Shown here piece after piece: positions 8,607-16,715 of a DNA stretch of 64,000 nt. The notes beneath the pieces are model-generated. The model saw only the letters and a list, made by a program, of their open reading frames with translations. It was not told where the DNA came from and did no database searches. This DNA comes from Kitasatospora aureofaciens (GTDB lineage Bacteria; Actinomycetota; Actinomycetes; Streptomycetales; Streptomycetaceae), in the NCBI GenBank assembly GCA_000720845.1, contig JODU01000001.1, positions 124,001 to 188,000 of the forward strand, given 5' to 3'. Position 1 is the stretch's first letter. Every line of letters begins with the position of its first letter. A program made the translations under genes and the position numbers.

Positions 8607-9274
8607 GCCGGGGCCTCCATGGCCACCCTGAGCGCCGCGATCCCGCGTGAGCCGTACGCCTTGACCGAGCCCAGGGATATGCCGAGCGTCTCGGCGACCT
8701 GGGCCTCCGTCATGTCGGCGAAGTAGCGCAGGACCAGCACCTCGCGCTGACGGCGCTGGAGCCCCTTCATCGCCTTGATCAGGGAGTCGCGCTCCAGCTG
8801 GTCGTAGGCGCCCTCCTCCGCGCTCGCCATGTCCGGCATGGGCTTGGAGAGGAGCTTGAGGCCGAGGATGCGGCGGCGCAGCGCCGAGCGCGAGAGGTTG
8901 ACGACCGTCTGACGCAGGTACGCCAGGGTCTTCTCCGGGTCACGGACGCGTTTGCGGGCCGAGTGCACCCGGATGAAGGCCTCTTGGACCACGTCCTCGC
9001 AGGAGGCCGTGTCGTCGAGGAGGAGGGCGGCGAGGCCGAGCAGCGAGCGGTAGTGCGCCCGGTAGGTCTCGGTGAGGTGGTCGACGGTGGTGCCCGCCGC
9101 CACGTCCTCGGCGCCGTCGCGCTGGTTCGATATGCGGGCCGGCCGCGCTGCGGGCATCGGCGCGATCACCGGCATGCCACCGGCCGGACCGGCCACACGG
9201 GGACGGACGGACCGGGCGGGGGGACGCAGAGCCGCGCCCCGCGTGCCTGCGGTGAATTCGAGAACCTCTGCCAC
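8603..9274 (-). CDS. SigE-family ECF RNA polymerase sigma factor
   Basis: The protein has 223 residues from the GTG at 9274. An unstructured N-terminus of about 65 residues is followed by region 2 (YRAHYRSLLGLAALLLDD...EDVVQEAFIRVH, LAYLRQTVVNLSRS) and region 4 (LQRRQREVLVLRYFADMTEA then the helix-turn-helix AQVAETLGISLGSVKAYGSRG). This is the actinobacterial SigE-family ECF type. The start is uncertain: no strong ribosome site precedes the GTG, and an ATG at 9175 is a shorter option that still keeps both domains. The stop overlaps the start of the downstream membrane protein gene by four bases. Confidence 0.88.
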   Translation of the reverse strand: MAEVLEFTAGTRGAALRPPARSVRPRVAGPAGGMPVIAPMPAARPARISNQRDGAEDVAAGTTVDHLTETYRAHYRSLLGLAALLLDDTASCEDVVQEAFIRVHSARKRVRDPEKTLAYLRQTVVNLSRSALRRRILGLKLLSKPMPDMASAEEGAYDQLERDSLIKAMKGLQRRQREVLVLRYFADMTEAQVAETLGISLGSVKAYGSRGIAALRVAMEAPA

Positions 9275-9660
9275 GCCAGTTGGACACGCCCGACCCCGTG
9301 AGGGTTGTACGTGCCGGGCGTCACGTTCCCGAGTCCGTCGGACAGCCGTCTGGGCGGCCACCCGGCTGACGGTGCGTCATAGGCCCTCATCGTCCGCTCT
9401 TCCCCTGTGTCCGTGTGAACGGGCGTCCCCACGCCCGTCCTCGGCGCCCCCGCGCCGACCCACGCCCCGCGCGCCCCGAATGGGTGACCGCAAAGACGCT
9501 CCCCGCCGCTCGCGCGGTTGCGGAGGGCGGGGAGGAAATCCTCTGACGGCACGGGTGCCCGGTACAAGTAGTCCGGACCAACTTCCGGATCACATCTGGT
9601 CCATGGATTCTACAAACCAAACCCACAGCGTCCGGAGGCTTTTGCCGTACTGGTCCCGGT
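9275..9660. other. 386-base intergenic region upstream of the sigma factor
   Basis: No convincing coding frame was seen. The part nearest the sigma gene should hold its promoter. On the minus strand a GGAAC (9329-9325) is followed 13 bases later by CGTAC (9311-9307), a possible but short-spaced ECF promoter. The part next to asd (9590-9650) is comparatively AT-rich. Confidence 0.4.
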
Positions 9661-10746
9661 TCAGGCGAACTCGGCCGCCACCAGTTCCGCGATCTGCGCG
9701 GTGTTCAGAGCGGCGCCCTTGCGCAGATTGTCCCCGCACACGAAGAGTTCGAGCGCGGTCGGATCGTCCAGGGCCCGGCGCACCCGGCCGACCCAGGTGG
9801 GATCGGTGCCGACCACGTCGGCGGGCGTCGGGAACTCCCCCGCCGCCGGGTTGTCGAAGAGGACGACGCCCGGTGCGGTGGCCAGGATCTCCCGGGCCCC
9901 CTCGACGGTGACGTCGCTCTCGAAGCGCGCGTGCACGGTCAGGGAGTGGGTGGTCACCACGGGGACCCGTACACAGGTCACGGCGACCGGCAGCCGGGGC
10001 AGTCCGAGGATCTTGCGGGACTCGTCCCGCACCTTCATCTCCTCCGAGGACCAGCCGTCCTCGCGCAGCGATCCGGCCCACGGTACGACGTTCAGCGCGA
10101 CCGGCTCCGGGAACGGCCCGGTGTCGTCGCCGACGACACGCCGTACGTCACCGGGGTGGGTCCCCAGCTCGGTGCCGGCCACCAGCGACAGCTGCCGGCG
10201 CAGCGTGTCCACGCCGTCCCGCCCGGCCCCGCTGACCGCCTGGTACGAGGAGACGACCAGCTCGCGCAGCCCGAACTCGGCGTGCAGCGCGCCCAGCGCC
10301 ACGATCATGGACAGCGTCGTGCAGTTCGGGTTGGCGACGATCCCGCGCGGCCGCATCCGCACCGCGTGCGGATTGACCTCGGGCACGACGAGCGGCACGT
10401 CCGGGTCCATCCGGAACGCGCCGGAGTTGTCGACCACCACCACGCCCTTGGCGGCGGCGACCGGCGCCCACTGGGCGGCGACCTCGTCGGGGACGTCGAA
10501 CATGGCGACGTCGACCCCGTCGAAGGCCTCCTCGCTCAGCGCGACGACCTCGACCTCCTCCCCGCGCACGGTCAGCTTGCGGCCGGCCGAGCGCGGGGAG
10601 GCGACGAGGCGGATGTCGCCCCAGACGTCCGCGTGCTGGGACAGGATCTGGAGCATGACCGAGCCGACGGCACCGGTCGCGCCCACGACGGCGAGCGTGG
10701 GCCTGCCGGTACGGCCGTCCCGGCCGGTGTCCTGCGCGGCGGACAT
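9661..10746 (-). CDS. asd: Aspartate-semialdehyde dehydrogenase
   Basis: The protein has 361 residues, slightly longer than usual because of a 16-residue N-terminal extension. The NADP-binding start LAVVGATGAVGSVMLQIL, the catalytic cysteine in NPNCTT (about residue 146) and the substrate-binding segment SSYQAVSGAG are all present. The enzyme reduces aspartyl phosphate to aspartate semialdehyde, the branch point to lysine/diaminopimelate, threonine and methionine. Its ATG overlaps the TGA of the upstream aspartokinase gene by one base, so the two consecutive pathway enzymes are translationally coupled. Confidence 0.97.
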   Translation of the reverse strand: MSAAQDTGRDGRTGRPTLAVVGATGAVGSVMLQILSQHADVWGDIRLVASPRSAGRKLTVRGEEVEVVALSEEAFDGVDVAMFDVPDEVAAQWAPVAAAKGVVVVDNSGAFRMDPDVPLVVPEVNPHAVRMRPRGIVANPNCTTLSMIVALGALHAEFGLRELVVSSYQAVSGAGRDGVDTLRRQLSLVAGTELGTHPGDVRRVVGDDTGPFPEPVALNVVPWAGSLREDGWSSEEMKVRDESRKILGLPRLPVAVTCVRVPVVTTHSLTVHARFESDVTVEGAREILATAPGVVLFDNPAAGEFPTPADVVGTDPTWVGRVRRALDDPTALELFVCGDNLRKGAALNTAQIAELVAAEFA

Positions 10747-11267
10747 CAGCGTCCGGTGCCCCCGTAGACGACCGCCTCGTCACGGTCGGAGTCGAGCCCG
10801 AAGGCGGTGTGCACGGCGCGCACGGCCTCGTTCACGTCGTCCTTGCGGGTGACGACCGAGATGCGGATCTCGGAGGTCGAGATCAGCTCGATGTTCACCC
10901 CCGCGTCGGAGAGCGCGGTGAAGAAGTCGGCGGTGACGCCCGGGTTGCTCTTCATCCCCGCGCCGACCAGGGAGATCTTGCCGATCTGGTCGTCGTAGCG
11001 CAGCGAGTCGAAGCCGATGCCCGGGCGGTTCTTCTCCAGCGCGTCGATGGCCTTGCGGCCCTCGCTCTTGGGAAGCGTGAACGAGATGTCCGTCAGGCCC
11101 GTGGAGGCGGCGGACACGTTCTGCACGACCATGTCGATGTTGACCTGGGCGTCGGCGATGGCGCGGAAGATCGCGGCCGCCTCGCCCGGCTTGTCGGGCA
11201 CGCCGACAACCGTGACCTTGGCCTCGGAGGTGTCGTGTGCGACTCCGGAGATGAGGGCCTGCTCCAC
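10746..11267 (-). CDS. ask: Aspartate kinase beta subunit from an internal start
   Basis: Codon 253 of ask is a GTG preceded by a strong internal ribosome site (AAGGGGA, about eight bases before the GTG). Initiation there gives a 173-residue in-frame product consisting only of the two regulatory ACT domains (beginning VEQALISGVAHDTSEAK). In Corynebacterium and Bacillus the beta subunit arises the same way and is about the same size. The Shine-Dalgarno falls in the codons for K-Q-G-E, so its conservation would be constrained at protein and RNA level. Confidence 0.75.
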   Translation of the reverse strand: MEQALISGVAHDTSEAKVTVVGVPDKPGEAAAIFRAIADAQVNIDMVVQNVSAASTGLTDISFTLPKSEGRKAIDALEKNRPGIGFDSLRYDDQIGKISLVGAGMKSNPGVTADFFTALSDAGVNIELISTSEIRISVVTRKDDVNEAVRAVHTAFGLDSDRDEAVVYGGTGR

Positions 11268-12023
11268 GTGCTTTTCCCCTTGCTTGATCGGCTCGCTGCT
11301 GACCCACGTGCCCTGCAGTCCGCTGAAGCTGGACCGCACGTGGATCGGGATGTTGTACCGGCGGGCGTACTCCACGCAACGGTGGAGCAGCACCTTGGAG
11401 CCGGAGGCAGCGAGCTCCAGCATGTCCTCGAAGGAGATCCAGTCGATCTTCTTCGCCTTCGGCACCACGCGCGGGTCGGCGGTGAACACGCCGTCGACGT
11501 CCGTGTAGATCTCGCAGACGTCCGCGTCGAGCGCGGCGGCGAGGGCGACGGCCGTGGTGTCGGAGCCGCCGCGGCCCAGCGTGGTGATGTCCTTGCTGTC
11601 CTGGCTGACGCCCTGGAAGCCGGCCACGATGGCGACGTTGCCCTCGTCGACCGAGGTGCGGATGCGCCCCGGCGTGACGTCGATGATCCGGGCCTTGTTG
11701 TGGACCGAGTCGGTGATGACTCCGGCCTGGCTGCCGGTGAACGACTGGGCCTCGTGACCCAGGTTTTTGATCGCCATGGCCAGCAGCGCCATGGAGATGC
11801 GCTCTCCGGCGGTCAGCAGCATGTCGAGTTCACGCCCGGCAGGGATCGGGGATACCTGCTCGGCGAGATCGATCAGCTCGTCCGTCGTGTCGCCCATCGC
11901 GGAAACGACGGCGACCACCTGGTTGCCGTTCTTCTTCGCTTCCACGATCCGCTTGGCGACGCGCTTGATGCCCTCGGCATCGGCTACGGAGGAGCCTCCG
12001 TACTTCTGCACGACAAGGCCCAC
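10746..12023 (-). CDS. ask: Aspartate kinase, alpha subunit (full-length product)
   Basis: The protein has 425 residues. The amino-acid kinase domain starts with VQKYGGSSVAD and includes GFQGVSQDSKDITTLGRGGSD and EIYTDVDGVFTADPR. Two ACT domains occupy about residues 265-415 and bind lysine/threonine for feedback control. The GTG at 12023 follows a GAGGAG site. It catalyses the first step of the aspartate family pathway. The length and the ACT pair match the alpha2beta2 class in which a second product is made from an internal start (see 11267). The promoter region is the 281 bases shared with the divergent secreted-protein gene, which contain the AT-rich palindromic stretch TACGTACGTA near 12060. 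Confidence 0.97.
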   Translation of the reverse strand: MGLVVQKYGGSSVADAEGIKRVAKRIVEAKKNGNQVVAVVSAMGDTTDELIDLAEQVSPIPAGRELDMLLTAGERISMALLAMAIKNLGHEAQSFTGSQAGVITDSVHNKARIIDVTPGRIRTSVDEGNVAIVAGFQGVSQDSKDITTLGRGGSDTTAVALAAALDADVCEIYTDVDGVFTADPRVVPKAKKIDWISFEDMLELAASGSKVLLHRCVEYARRYNIPIHVRSSFSGLQGTWVSSEPIKQGEKHVEQALISGVAHDTSEAKVTVVGVPDKPGEAAAIFRAIADAQVNIDMVVQNVSAASTGLTDISFTLPKSEGRKAIDALEKNRPGIGFDSLRYDDQIGKISLVGAGMKSNPGVTADFFTALSDAGVNIELISTSEIRISVVTRKDDVNEAVRAVHTAFGLDSDRDEAVVYGGTGR

Positions 12024-12304
12024 GTGCGCTCCTCGCTCAATCCGTCTCTTTCCGCACGTACGTATATGTACTGCGGTCGGCTCATTTTACCGAGGGTCCG
12101 GATTTCCCCCCTGCGGTATCGCATGGTGAGACTTCCGGACCGCCCACTGTTCCGGGTGGCTCATGCCCATCGCGGGGCGGGTCACTCGGGAAAGTGCGGT
12201 GTGTCACACGTTCACAAGGTCTTTCGGCCACAACCTCGTGGGACGGCGGCGAGTCTGGTCATCCGCGGCGCGTGGTGCGCCGCACCCCGGGGAGGATCAC
12301 CGCC

Positions 12305-14491
12305 TTGTCACACGCACGCCCAGTGCGCGGACGGCTCGCCGTCGCCGCCGCCGTCGCCCTCGCCGCCACCGTCGGCGCCGCCCTTCCGGCGCTTCCGGCT
12401 GCGGCCGCCCCACCGGCCCGTCCGGCGGCCGTGGCCGCCGCACCCGCCTTCCCGGCCGGCCACAAGATCGTGGCGGTGACCGCGTCCGGGTACCTGACCT
12501 GGAACAACATGAAGAGCGACCGTGCCTGGGTCCGGGCCTCGGACGGCGCGGTGACCGATCTGGCCGACGGTCCTGCCATGCAGGGCACCGGGTACGGCGA
12601 CCTCGCGGCCGTGCTCCCCCGGCGCGACACGGCCGAACTGCGGGACCTGGCCACCGGACACAAGGTCTTCGAGGTGTCCATCCCGCCCGCCGCCGGGCTC
12701 GACTACGCGGGAGCGGCGGGCCGGGCCCTGTTCGTCAGGGACCGGAGCACTCCCGCGGAGACCGTCCTGGTCATGCACACCAAGGACGGCGGGCCGGTCC
12801 CGGTCACCGGTCTCCCGGCCGACGCGAAGATCCCCATGGTCTCGACGGGCACGTCCGCACACGGTCTGGTCACGTACACCAGCGGCGGCAGGAAGTACTG
12901 GGGGCTGATCGACCTGGCCACCGGCGCCGTGACGGAGACCGGCCTGCGGGAGGATACCGAGGGCAACGGTGACATCGCCGTCTCCCCGGAGTACGTCGCG
13001 TGGGTCGAGTACCGCTCCGAAGGGCCCCGCATCGTGGTCCGCACGCGCGCCACGGGCGAGGACCAGACCGTCGCGCTCGTGCGCGGAACGAGGGTCCGCG
13101 ACATCGAGGTGGGCCTCCAGGGCGACCACCTGGTCTACGGCGACCCCGGCGGTCTCACCGACACCTACAAGGGCTCCCTGCACCCGCTGACCGCCCGAAA
13201 CCTGAAGACCGGGTCCACGACGAAGCTGCTGGACCACCTCACCTCCGCCGCGACCTCCCCCGACGGCGTCCTGCACGTGCGCGGCGGCACCGTCGCCCAG
13301 GGCGAGGGCCTCTACCGCATCACCTCCGACGCCGACGGCGCCCCGACCGCGGCCATGGTCGCGAGCACCGGCGAACCGACCGGGCTCGCCCTCGTCGGCC
13401 ACGATGTCCCCGCCGTGATCGACCTGGACCGCGACGGCGGCCGGGTCAAGCTGCGCTGGACGCTGTCGCGGGACAACGCGGAACTGCGGGTGACACTGCG
13501 GAACAAGCGCACCGGGGAGTTCGCGCAGGATGTCTTCTACGGGCCCGAGCCGACCGACTTCACCTTCGACTGGCGCGGCGACGTCGTCCAGGGGGCGGCC
13601 GGCGCACCCAACGGCGACTACACGTGGGAGATCTCGGCCGTCCCGCGCAACGGCATCGGCCCGTCCCTGACCGCGTCCGGCACCTTCAAGGTCGTCCGCG
13701 AGGCCGCGCCGCACGACTACACGGACAACGGCAGCCCGGACCTCCTGGCCCGGGACCCGTCGGGCCGCCTGTGGCGCACCGACTCCCACCTCCGCACGCT
13801 GGACAACCAACTGACCCGGGCGTCGGAGCGGAAGCTCGTCGGCGGCGGCTGGAACACCTACGACCGGATCGAGGCGGGCGGCAACCTGGGCGGGGCCGCG
13901 CACGGGGACCTGGTCTCCCGCGACAAGGCCGGCGTCCTCTGGCTCTACCTGAGCAAGGGCGACGGCACCTTCGCGCCCCGCACGCGGATCGGCGGCGGCT
14001 GGAACGGCTACGACGAGATCGCCGCGGGCAGCGACCTCACCGACGACGGCAGGGCCGACCTCCTGGCCACCGACAAGAGCGGCGTCCTGTGGCTGTACAA
14101 GGGCACCGGCGACTGGCGGGCCCCCTTCGCCCAGCGCACCCGGGTCGGCGGCGGGTGGGGCGCCTACAACGACCTGACCGCCACGGGCGACATCGGCGGC
14201 GCCGCGACGGGCGACCTGGTCGCCCGCGACAAGGCGGGCGTCCTCTGGCTCTACCTCGGCAAGGGCGACGGCACCTTCGCGCCCCGCACGCGGATCGGCG
14301 GCGGCTGGAACGGCTACCGGTACACCGTCGGCATCGGCGACGCCGACCGCGACGGACACCCCGACCTGTACGCCTACGGCACCGACCGCACGTACTACTA
14401 CCCCGGCACCGGCAACTGGCGCGCGCCCTTCGGCAGCCGGAAGACCGACGCCGTCCTGGACACGTACCCGGAACACACGGCGGTTTCCTGA
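12305..14491 (+). CDS. Secreted protein with C-terminal FG-GAP/VCBS-type repeats
   Basis: The start is the TTG at 12305, chosen for the strong GGGAGG site nine bases upstream. A signal peptide follows (RPVRGRLAVAAAVALAATV, Ala-rich cleavage region before APPARPAA). The mature protein is about 690 residues. Its first part looks like a beta-propeller (repeated TVALVRGTRV, YVAWVEYRSEG strands). The last 260 residues hold about five FG-GAP-like repeats with Asp-rich Ca-type turns (DYTDNGSPDLLARD, DLTDDGRADLLATDKSGV, DADRDGHPDLYAYG) and the recurrent phrase GVLWLY. Such repeats form integrin-like propellers on cell-surface or secreted proteins. Function is unknown. The DNA for repeats at 13960 and 14270 is nearly identical over about 50 bases, suggesting recent duplication. 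Confidence 0.88.
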   Translation: MSHARPVRGRLAVAAAVALAATVGAALPALPAAAAPPARPAAVAAAPAFPAGHKIVAVTASGYLTWNNMKSDRAWVRASDGAVTDLADGPAMQGTGYGDLAAVLPRRDTAELRDLATGHKVFEVSIPPAAGLDYAGAAGRALFVRDRSTPAETVLVMHTKDGGPVPVTGLPADAKIPMVSTGTSAHGLVTYTSGGRKYWGLIDLATGAVTETGLREDTEGNGDIAVSPEYVAWVEYRSEGPRIVVRTRATGEDQTVALVRGTRVRDIEVGLQGDHLVYGDPGGLTDTYKGSLHPLTARNLKTGSTTKLLDHLTSAATSPDGVLHVRGGTVAQGEGLYRITSDADGAPTAAMVASTGEPTGLALVGHDVPAVIDLDRDGGRVKLRWTLSRDNAELRVTLRNKRTGEFAQDVFYGPEPTDFTFDWRGDVVQGAAGAPNGDYTWEISAVPRNGIGPSLTASGTFKVVREAAPHDYTDNGSPDLLARDPSGRLWRTDSHLRTLDNQLTRASERKLVGGGWNTYDRIEAGGNLGGAAHGDLVSRDKAGVLWLYLSKGDGTFAPRTRIGGGWNGYDEIAAGSDLTDDGRADLLATDKSGVLWLYKGTGDWRAPFAQRTRVGGGWGAYNDLTATGDIGGAATGDLVARDKAGVLWLYLGKGDGTFAPRTRIGGGWNGYRYTVGIGDADRDGHPDLYAYGTDRTYYYPGTGNWRAPFGSRKTDAVLDTYPEHTAVS

Positions 14492-14504
14492 CCGCCGGCG
14501 CTTA

Positions 14505-14531
14505 CCGGCCCGGGACACCGTCCCCGGCCGG
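14505..14531. terminator. Hairpin after the FG-GAP protein gene
   Basis: The arms CCGGCCCGGGAC and GTCCCCGGCCGG (one mismatch) flank a three-base loop, 13 bases after the stop at 14491. It lies between that gene and the Uma2 remnant on the other strand. Confidence 0.7.
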
Positions 14532-14533
14532 GC

Positions 14534-14730
14534 TCAGTCCGCCAGCTCCTTGAGGGGCTCGGTGTCGAGGGTGAGGTCGACGGGGGCGGGGAGGTACACG
14601 GTCGCACCGAAGGGCAGCCTCTCCTCGTGCTTCCGCGTCCCACGAGGTGACCTCCACGGCCATCAGTGCGCCGTCGGGCGGCGACCACTCACCGTGCCCC
14701 TGGAAGGCAGGTGTCGCGCCACGTCCCGGG
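14534..14730 (-). pseudogene. Remnant of a Uma2-family (DUF820) nuclease-like gene
   Basis: Two disconnected pieces of the Uma2 family are readable on the minus strand. One frame gives GHGEWSPPDGALMAVEVTS (near 14700-14640), which matches the core beta strand with the catalytic-type EVTS motif. After an internal deletion and frame change, another frame gives VYLPAPVDLTLDTEPLKELA followed by Asp and a stop at 14534, the typical family C-terminus. The N-terminal half and the middle are absent. Uma2 proteins are PD-(D/E)XK-like and very abundant in Streptomyces. This copy cannot encode a functional protein. Confidence 0.6.
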
Positions 14731-14743
14731 GGCGTAGTCGGAC

Positions 14744-15403
14744 CTACTTCACCGGGCGCAGCCCCAGCGGGCCCGCGATCTCCTGGACCATGACGCGGCC
14801 GGCCTCCGATTCCAGGGCGTCGTCGCCGAGGTCCTGGTCGGTGTCGAGGCCGTCCAGCTCCTCCAGGGGCTGGTTCAGGCGGACGTGGGCGACGACCGAC
14901 TGGAGGGCGCGCAGGGTCGCGGAGGCGGTGGAGCCCCAGTTGGAGAAGTAGGAGAACTGCCACCACCACAGGGCCTCCGTGGTGCGGCCGGCCTTGTAGT
15001 GGACCATGCCGTGGCGGAGGTCGGTGATGACGTCGGTGAGGTCGTCGGAGATCCGGGCCGGGACCGGGGCCTTGCGCGGTTCGTAGGGGTCGAAGACCTC
15101 GGAGTAGACGTCGATCGGGTCGAGGATGCGCGCCAGGTTCTCGCGGAGCAGGTCCACGTCCTGCTCCGGGCCCGGGTCGGGCTCGTAGCGCTCGTCCGGG
15201 ACGATGTCCTCATGGGCGCCCAGCCGGCCGCCGGCCAGCATCAGCTGGGAGACCTCCAGGAGGAGGAAGGGGACGGCCGAGTCGGGCTCGTCGCCCTTCG
15301 CCACCTCGGTGACGGCCACCAGGAAGCTCTCGATCTGGTCGGCGATCTGGACCGCGAAGTCGTCCGGGTTCTGGTCGGTCGCGTGCAGCGTGGCGTCAGA
15401 CAT
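14744..15403 (-). CDS. DUF5063 family protein
   Basis: The protein is 219 residues, acidic, cytoplasmic and predicted mostly helical. Recognisable features are the N-terminal FAVQIADQIESFLVAV, the central YSEVFDPYEPRKAPVPARIS and the aromatic motif EALWWWQFSYFSNWG (about residues 145-160), all typical of DUF5063. Its biochemical role is unknown. The ATG at 15403 overlaps the end of recR by eight bases, so it is the last gene of a recR-DUF5063 unit and presumably translated by coupling. Confidence 0.85.
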   Translation of the reverse strand: MSDATLHATDQNPDDFAVQIADQIESFLVAVTEVAKGDEPDSAVPFLLLEVSQLMLAGGRLGAHEDIVPDERYEPDPGPEQDVDLLRENLARILDPIDVYSEVFDPYEPRKAPVPARISDDLTDVITDLRHGMVHYKAGRTTEALWWWQFSYFSNWGSTASATLRALQSVVAHVRLNQPLEELDGLDTDQDLGDDALESEAGRVMVQEIAGPLGLRPVK

Positions 15404-15995
15404 CTAGGAGTCGTCTCCCCTCGAAGGCGCGGCCGAGGGTCACCTCGTCCGCGTATTCCAGGTCGCCGCCCACAGGGAGGCCGCTGGCCAGGCGGGTGAC
15501 CTTGAGGCCCATGGGCTTGATCATGCGGGCGAGGTACGTGGCCGTGGCCTCGCCCTCCAGATTCGGGTCCGTGGCCAGGATCAGTTCCGTGACCGTGCCG
15601 TCCGCCAGGCGGGCCAGCAGCTCACGGATGCGGAGGTCGTCGGGGCCGACTCCGTCGATCGGGCTGATCGCGCCGCCGAGCACGTGGTAGCGCCCGCGGA
15701 ACTCGCGGGTGCGCTCGATGGCGACGACGTCCTTCGGTTCCTCCACCACGCAGATGACGGAAGGGTCGCGCCGGGTGTCGCGGCAGATGTTGCACTGCTC
15801 TTCCTGCGCGACGTTCCCGCAGGTCGCGCAGAAGCGGACCTTGGCCTTCACTTCCATGAGGGCCTGGGCGAGCCGCCGTACGTCGGTCGGCTCCGCCTGG
15901 AGGATGTGGAAGGCGATCCGCTGCGCGCTCTTGGGACCGACGCCGGGCAGCCGCCCCAGTTCGTCGATGAGGTCCTGGACCACGCCTTCGTACAA
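15396..15995 (-). CDS. recR: Recombination mediator protein RecR
   Basis: The protein has 199 residues, the normal length. It starts with the helix-hairpin-helix LIDELGRLPGVGPKSAQRIA, then the four-cysteine zinc finger CATCGNVAQEEQCNIC (about 58-73). The Toprim domain follows (VICVVEEPKDVVAIERT with ELILATDPNLEGEATATYL), and a C-terminal Walker-B-like region with LASGLPVGGDLEYADEVTLG ends the protein. It works with RecO (and RecF) in loading RecA at gaps. The start is a TTG at 15995 with an AAGGA site upstream. It lies downstream of ybaB, the standard bacterial recR neighbourhood. Confidence 0.97.
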   Translation of the reverse strand: MYEGVVQDLIDELGRLPGVGPKSAQRIAFHILQAEPTDVRRLAQALMEVKAKVRFCATCGNVAQEEQCNICRDTRRDPSVICVVEEPKDVVAIERTREFRGRYHVLGGAISPIDGVGPDDLRIRELLARLADGTVTELILATDPNLEGEATATYLARMIKPMGLKVTRLASGLPVGGDLEYADEVTLGRAFEGRRLLDV

Positions 15996-16097
15996 CGGAC
16001 TGCCGTCCTTCCTGAGGTTCGTGCACTACGTACGGTAGAGGGCTCCGGCCGGTCTGAGGAAGGCGAACCGGGAAAGGGCCGGATCGATCCTCCTGGA

Positions 16098-16445
16098 TCA
16101 GAACGGCAGGCCGGGGATGCCGCTGCCGCCACCGCCCAGCCCCTGGGCGAGCGGGCCGAGCTTCTGCTGCTGGAGGTTCTGCGCGTTCTCGTGGGCCGCC
16201 TGGACGGCGGCGACGACCAGGTCGGCGAGGGTCTCGGTGTCCTCCGGGTCCACCGCCTTCGGGTCGATGACGAGGCCGCGCAGCTCGCCGGAGCCGGTGA
16301 CCGTGGCCTTCACCAGGCCACCGCCCGCCTGGCCGTCGACCTCGGTCTGCGCCAGTTCCTCCTGGGCCTTCGCCAGGTCCTGCTGCATCTTCTGGGCCTG
16401 CTGGAGCAGCTGCTGCATGTTGGGCTGGCCACCACCGGGGATCAC
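16098..16445 (-). CDS. YbaB/EbfC family nucleoid-associated protein
   Basis: The protein has 115 residues. It carries the family's coiled-coil N-terminus (MQQLLQQAQKMQQDLAKAQ), the conserved core VDGQAGGGLVKATVTGSGEL and the strand VIDPKAVDPEDTETLADLV, and ends with a Gln/Gly-rich tail. YbaB/EbfC proteins are dimeric DNA-binding tweezers encoded next to recR. The GTG at 16445 follows a GGGAG site. The 102-base gap before recR contains no strong hairpin, so co-transcription is likely. Confidence 0.95.
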   Translation of the reverse strand: MIPGGGQPNMQQLLQQAQKMQQDLAKAQEELAQTEVDGQAGGGLVKATVTGSGELRGLVIDPKAVDPEDTETLADLVVAAVQAAHENAQNLQQQKLGPLAQGLGGGGSGIPGLPF

Positions 16446-16715
16446 GTTCAGCTCCCATCACGTCCGGTCACGACGGTTTTGCCGTTCGGCACGAGCCTAC
16501 GTGGTCCGGGCGGCCCTCGCTCCAGCACTCTTTCGAGTGATGCCACGGGATCCCTATACCTGATCAACGCCCTCTTCCGGGCGGAAAAGCGGCGGAACCC
16601 GGCTCTTCGCCACCCATTGGGCGGTAGGAAGGGTTCCGGCGCAGGGTTCCGGCGTATGAGTCCTCGCGGACGGCGAGCGGTACGGCGAGCAGTGGCGAGC
16701 AGTAGGGAGTGCCGG

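Noticed and set aside
9307..9329. ECF promoter GGAAC-N13-CGTAC before the sigma factor
   Set aside because: The spacing is about three bases shorter than normal for ECF promoters, so it is not listed as a site.
12308..14518. 736-codon frame antisense to the FG-GAP protein
   Set aside because: Product is Val/Gly/Arg-rich without a fold or ribosome site, and the + strand frame has a signal peptide and recognisable repeats.
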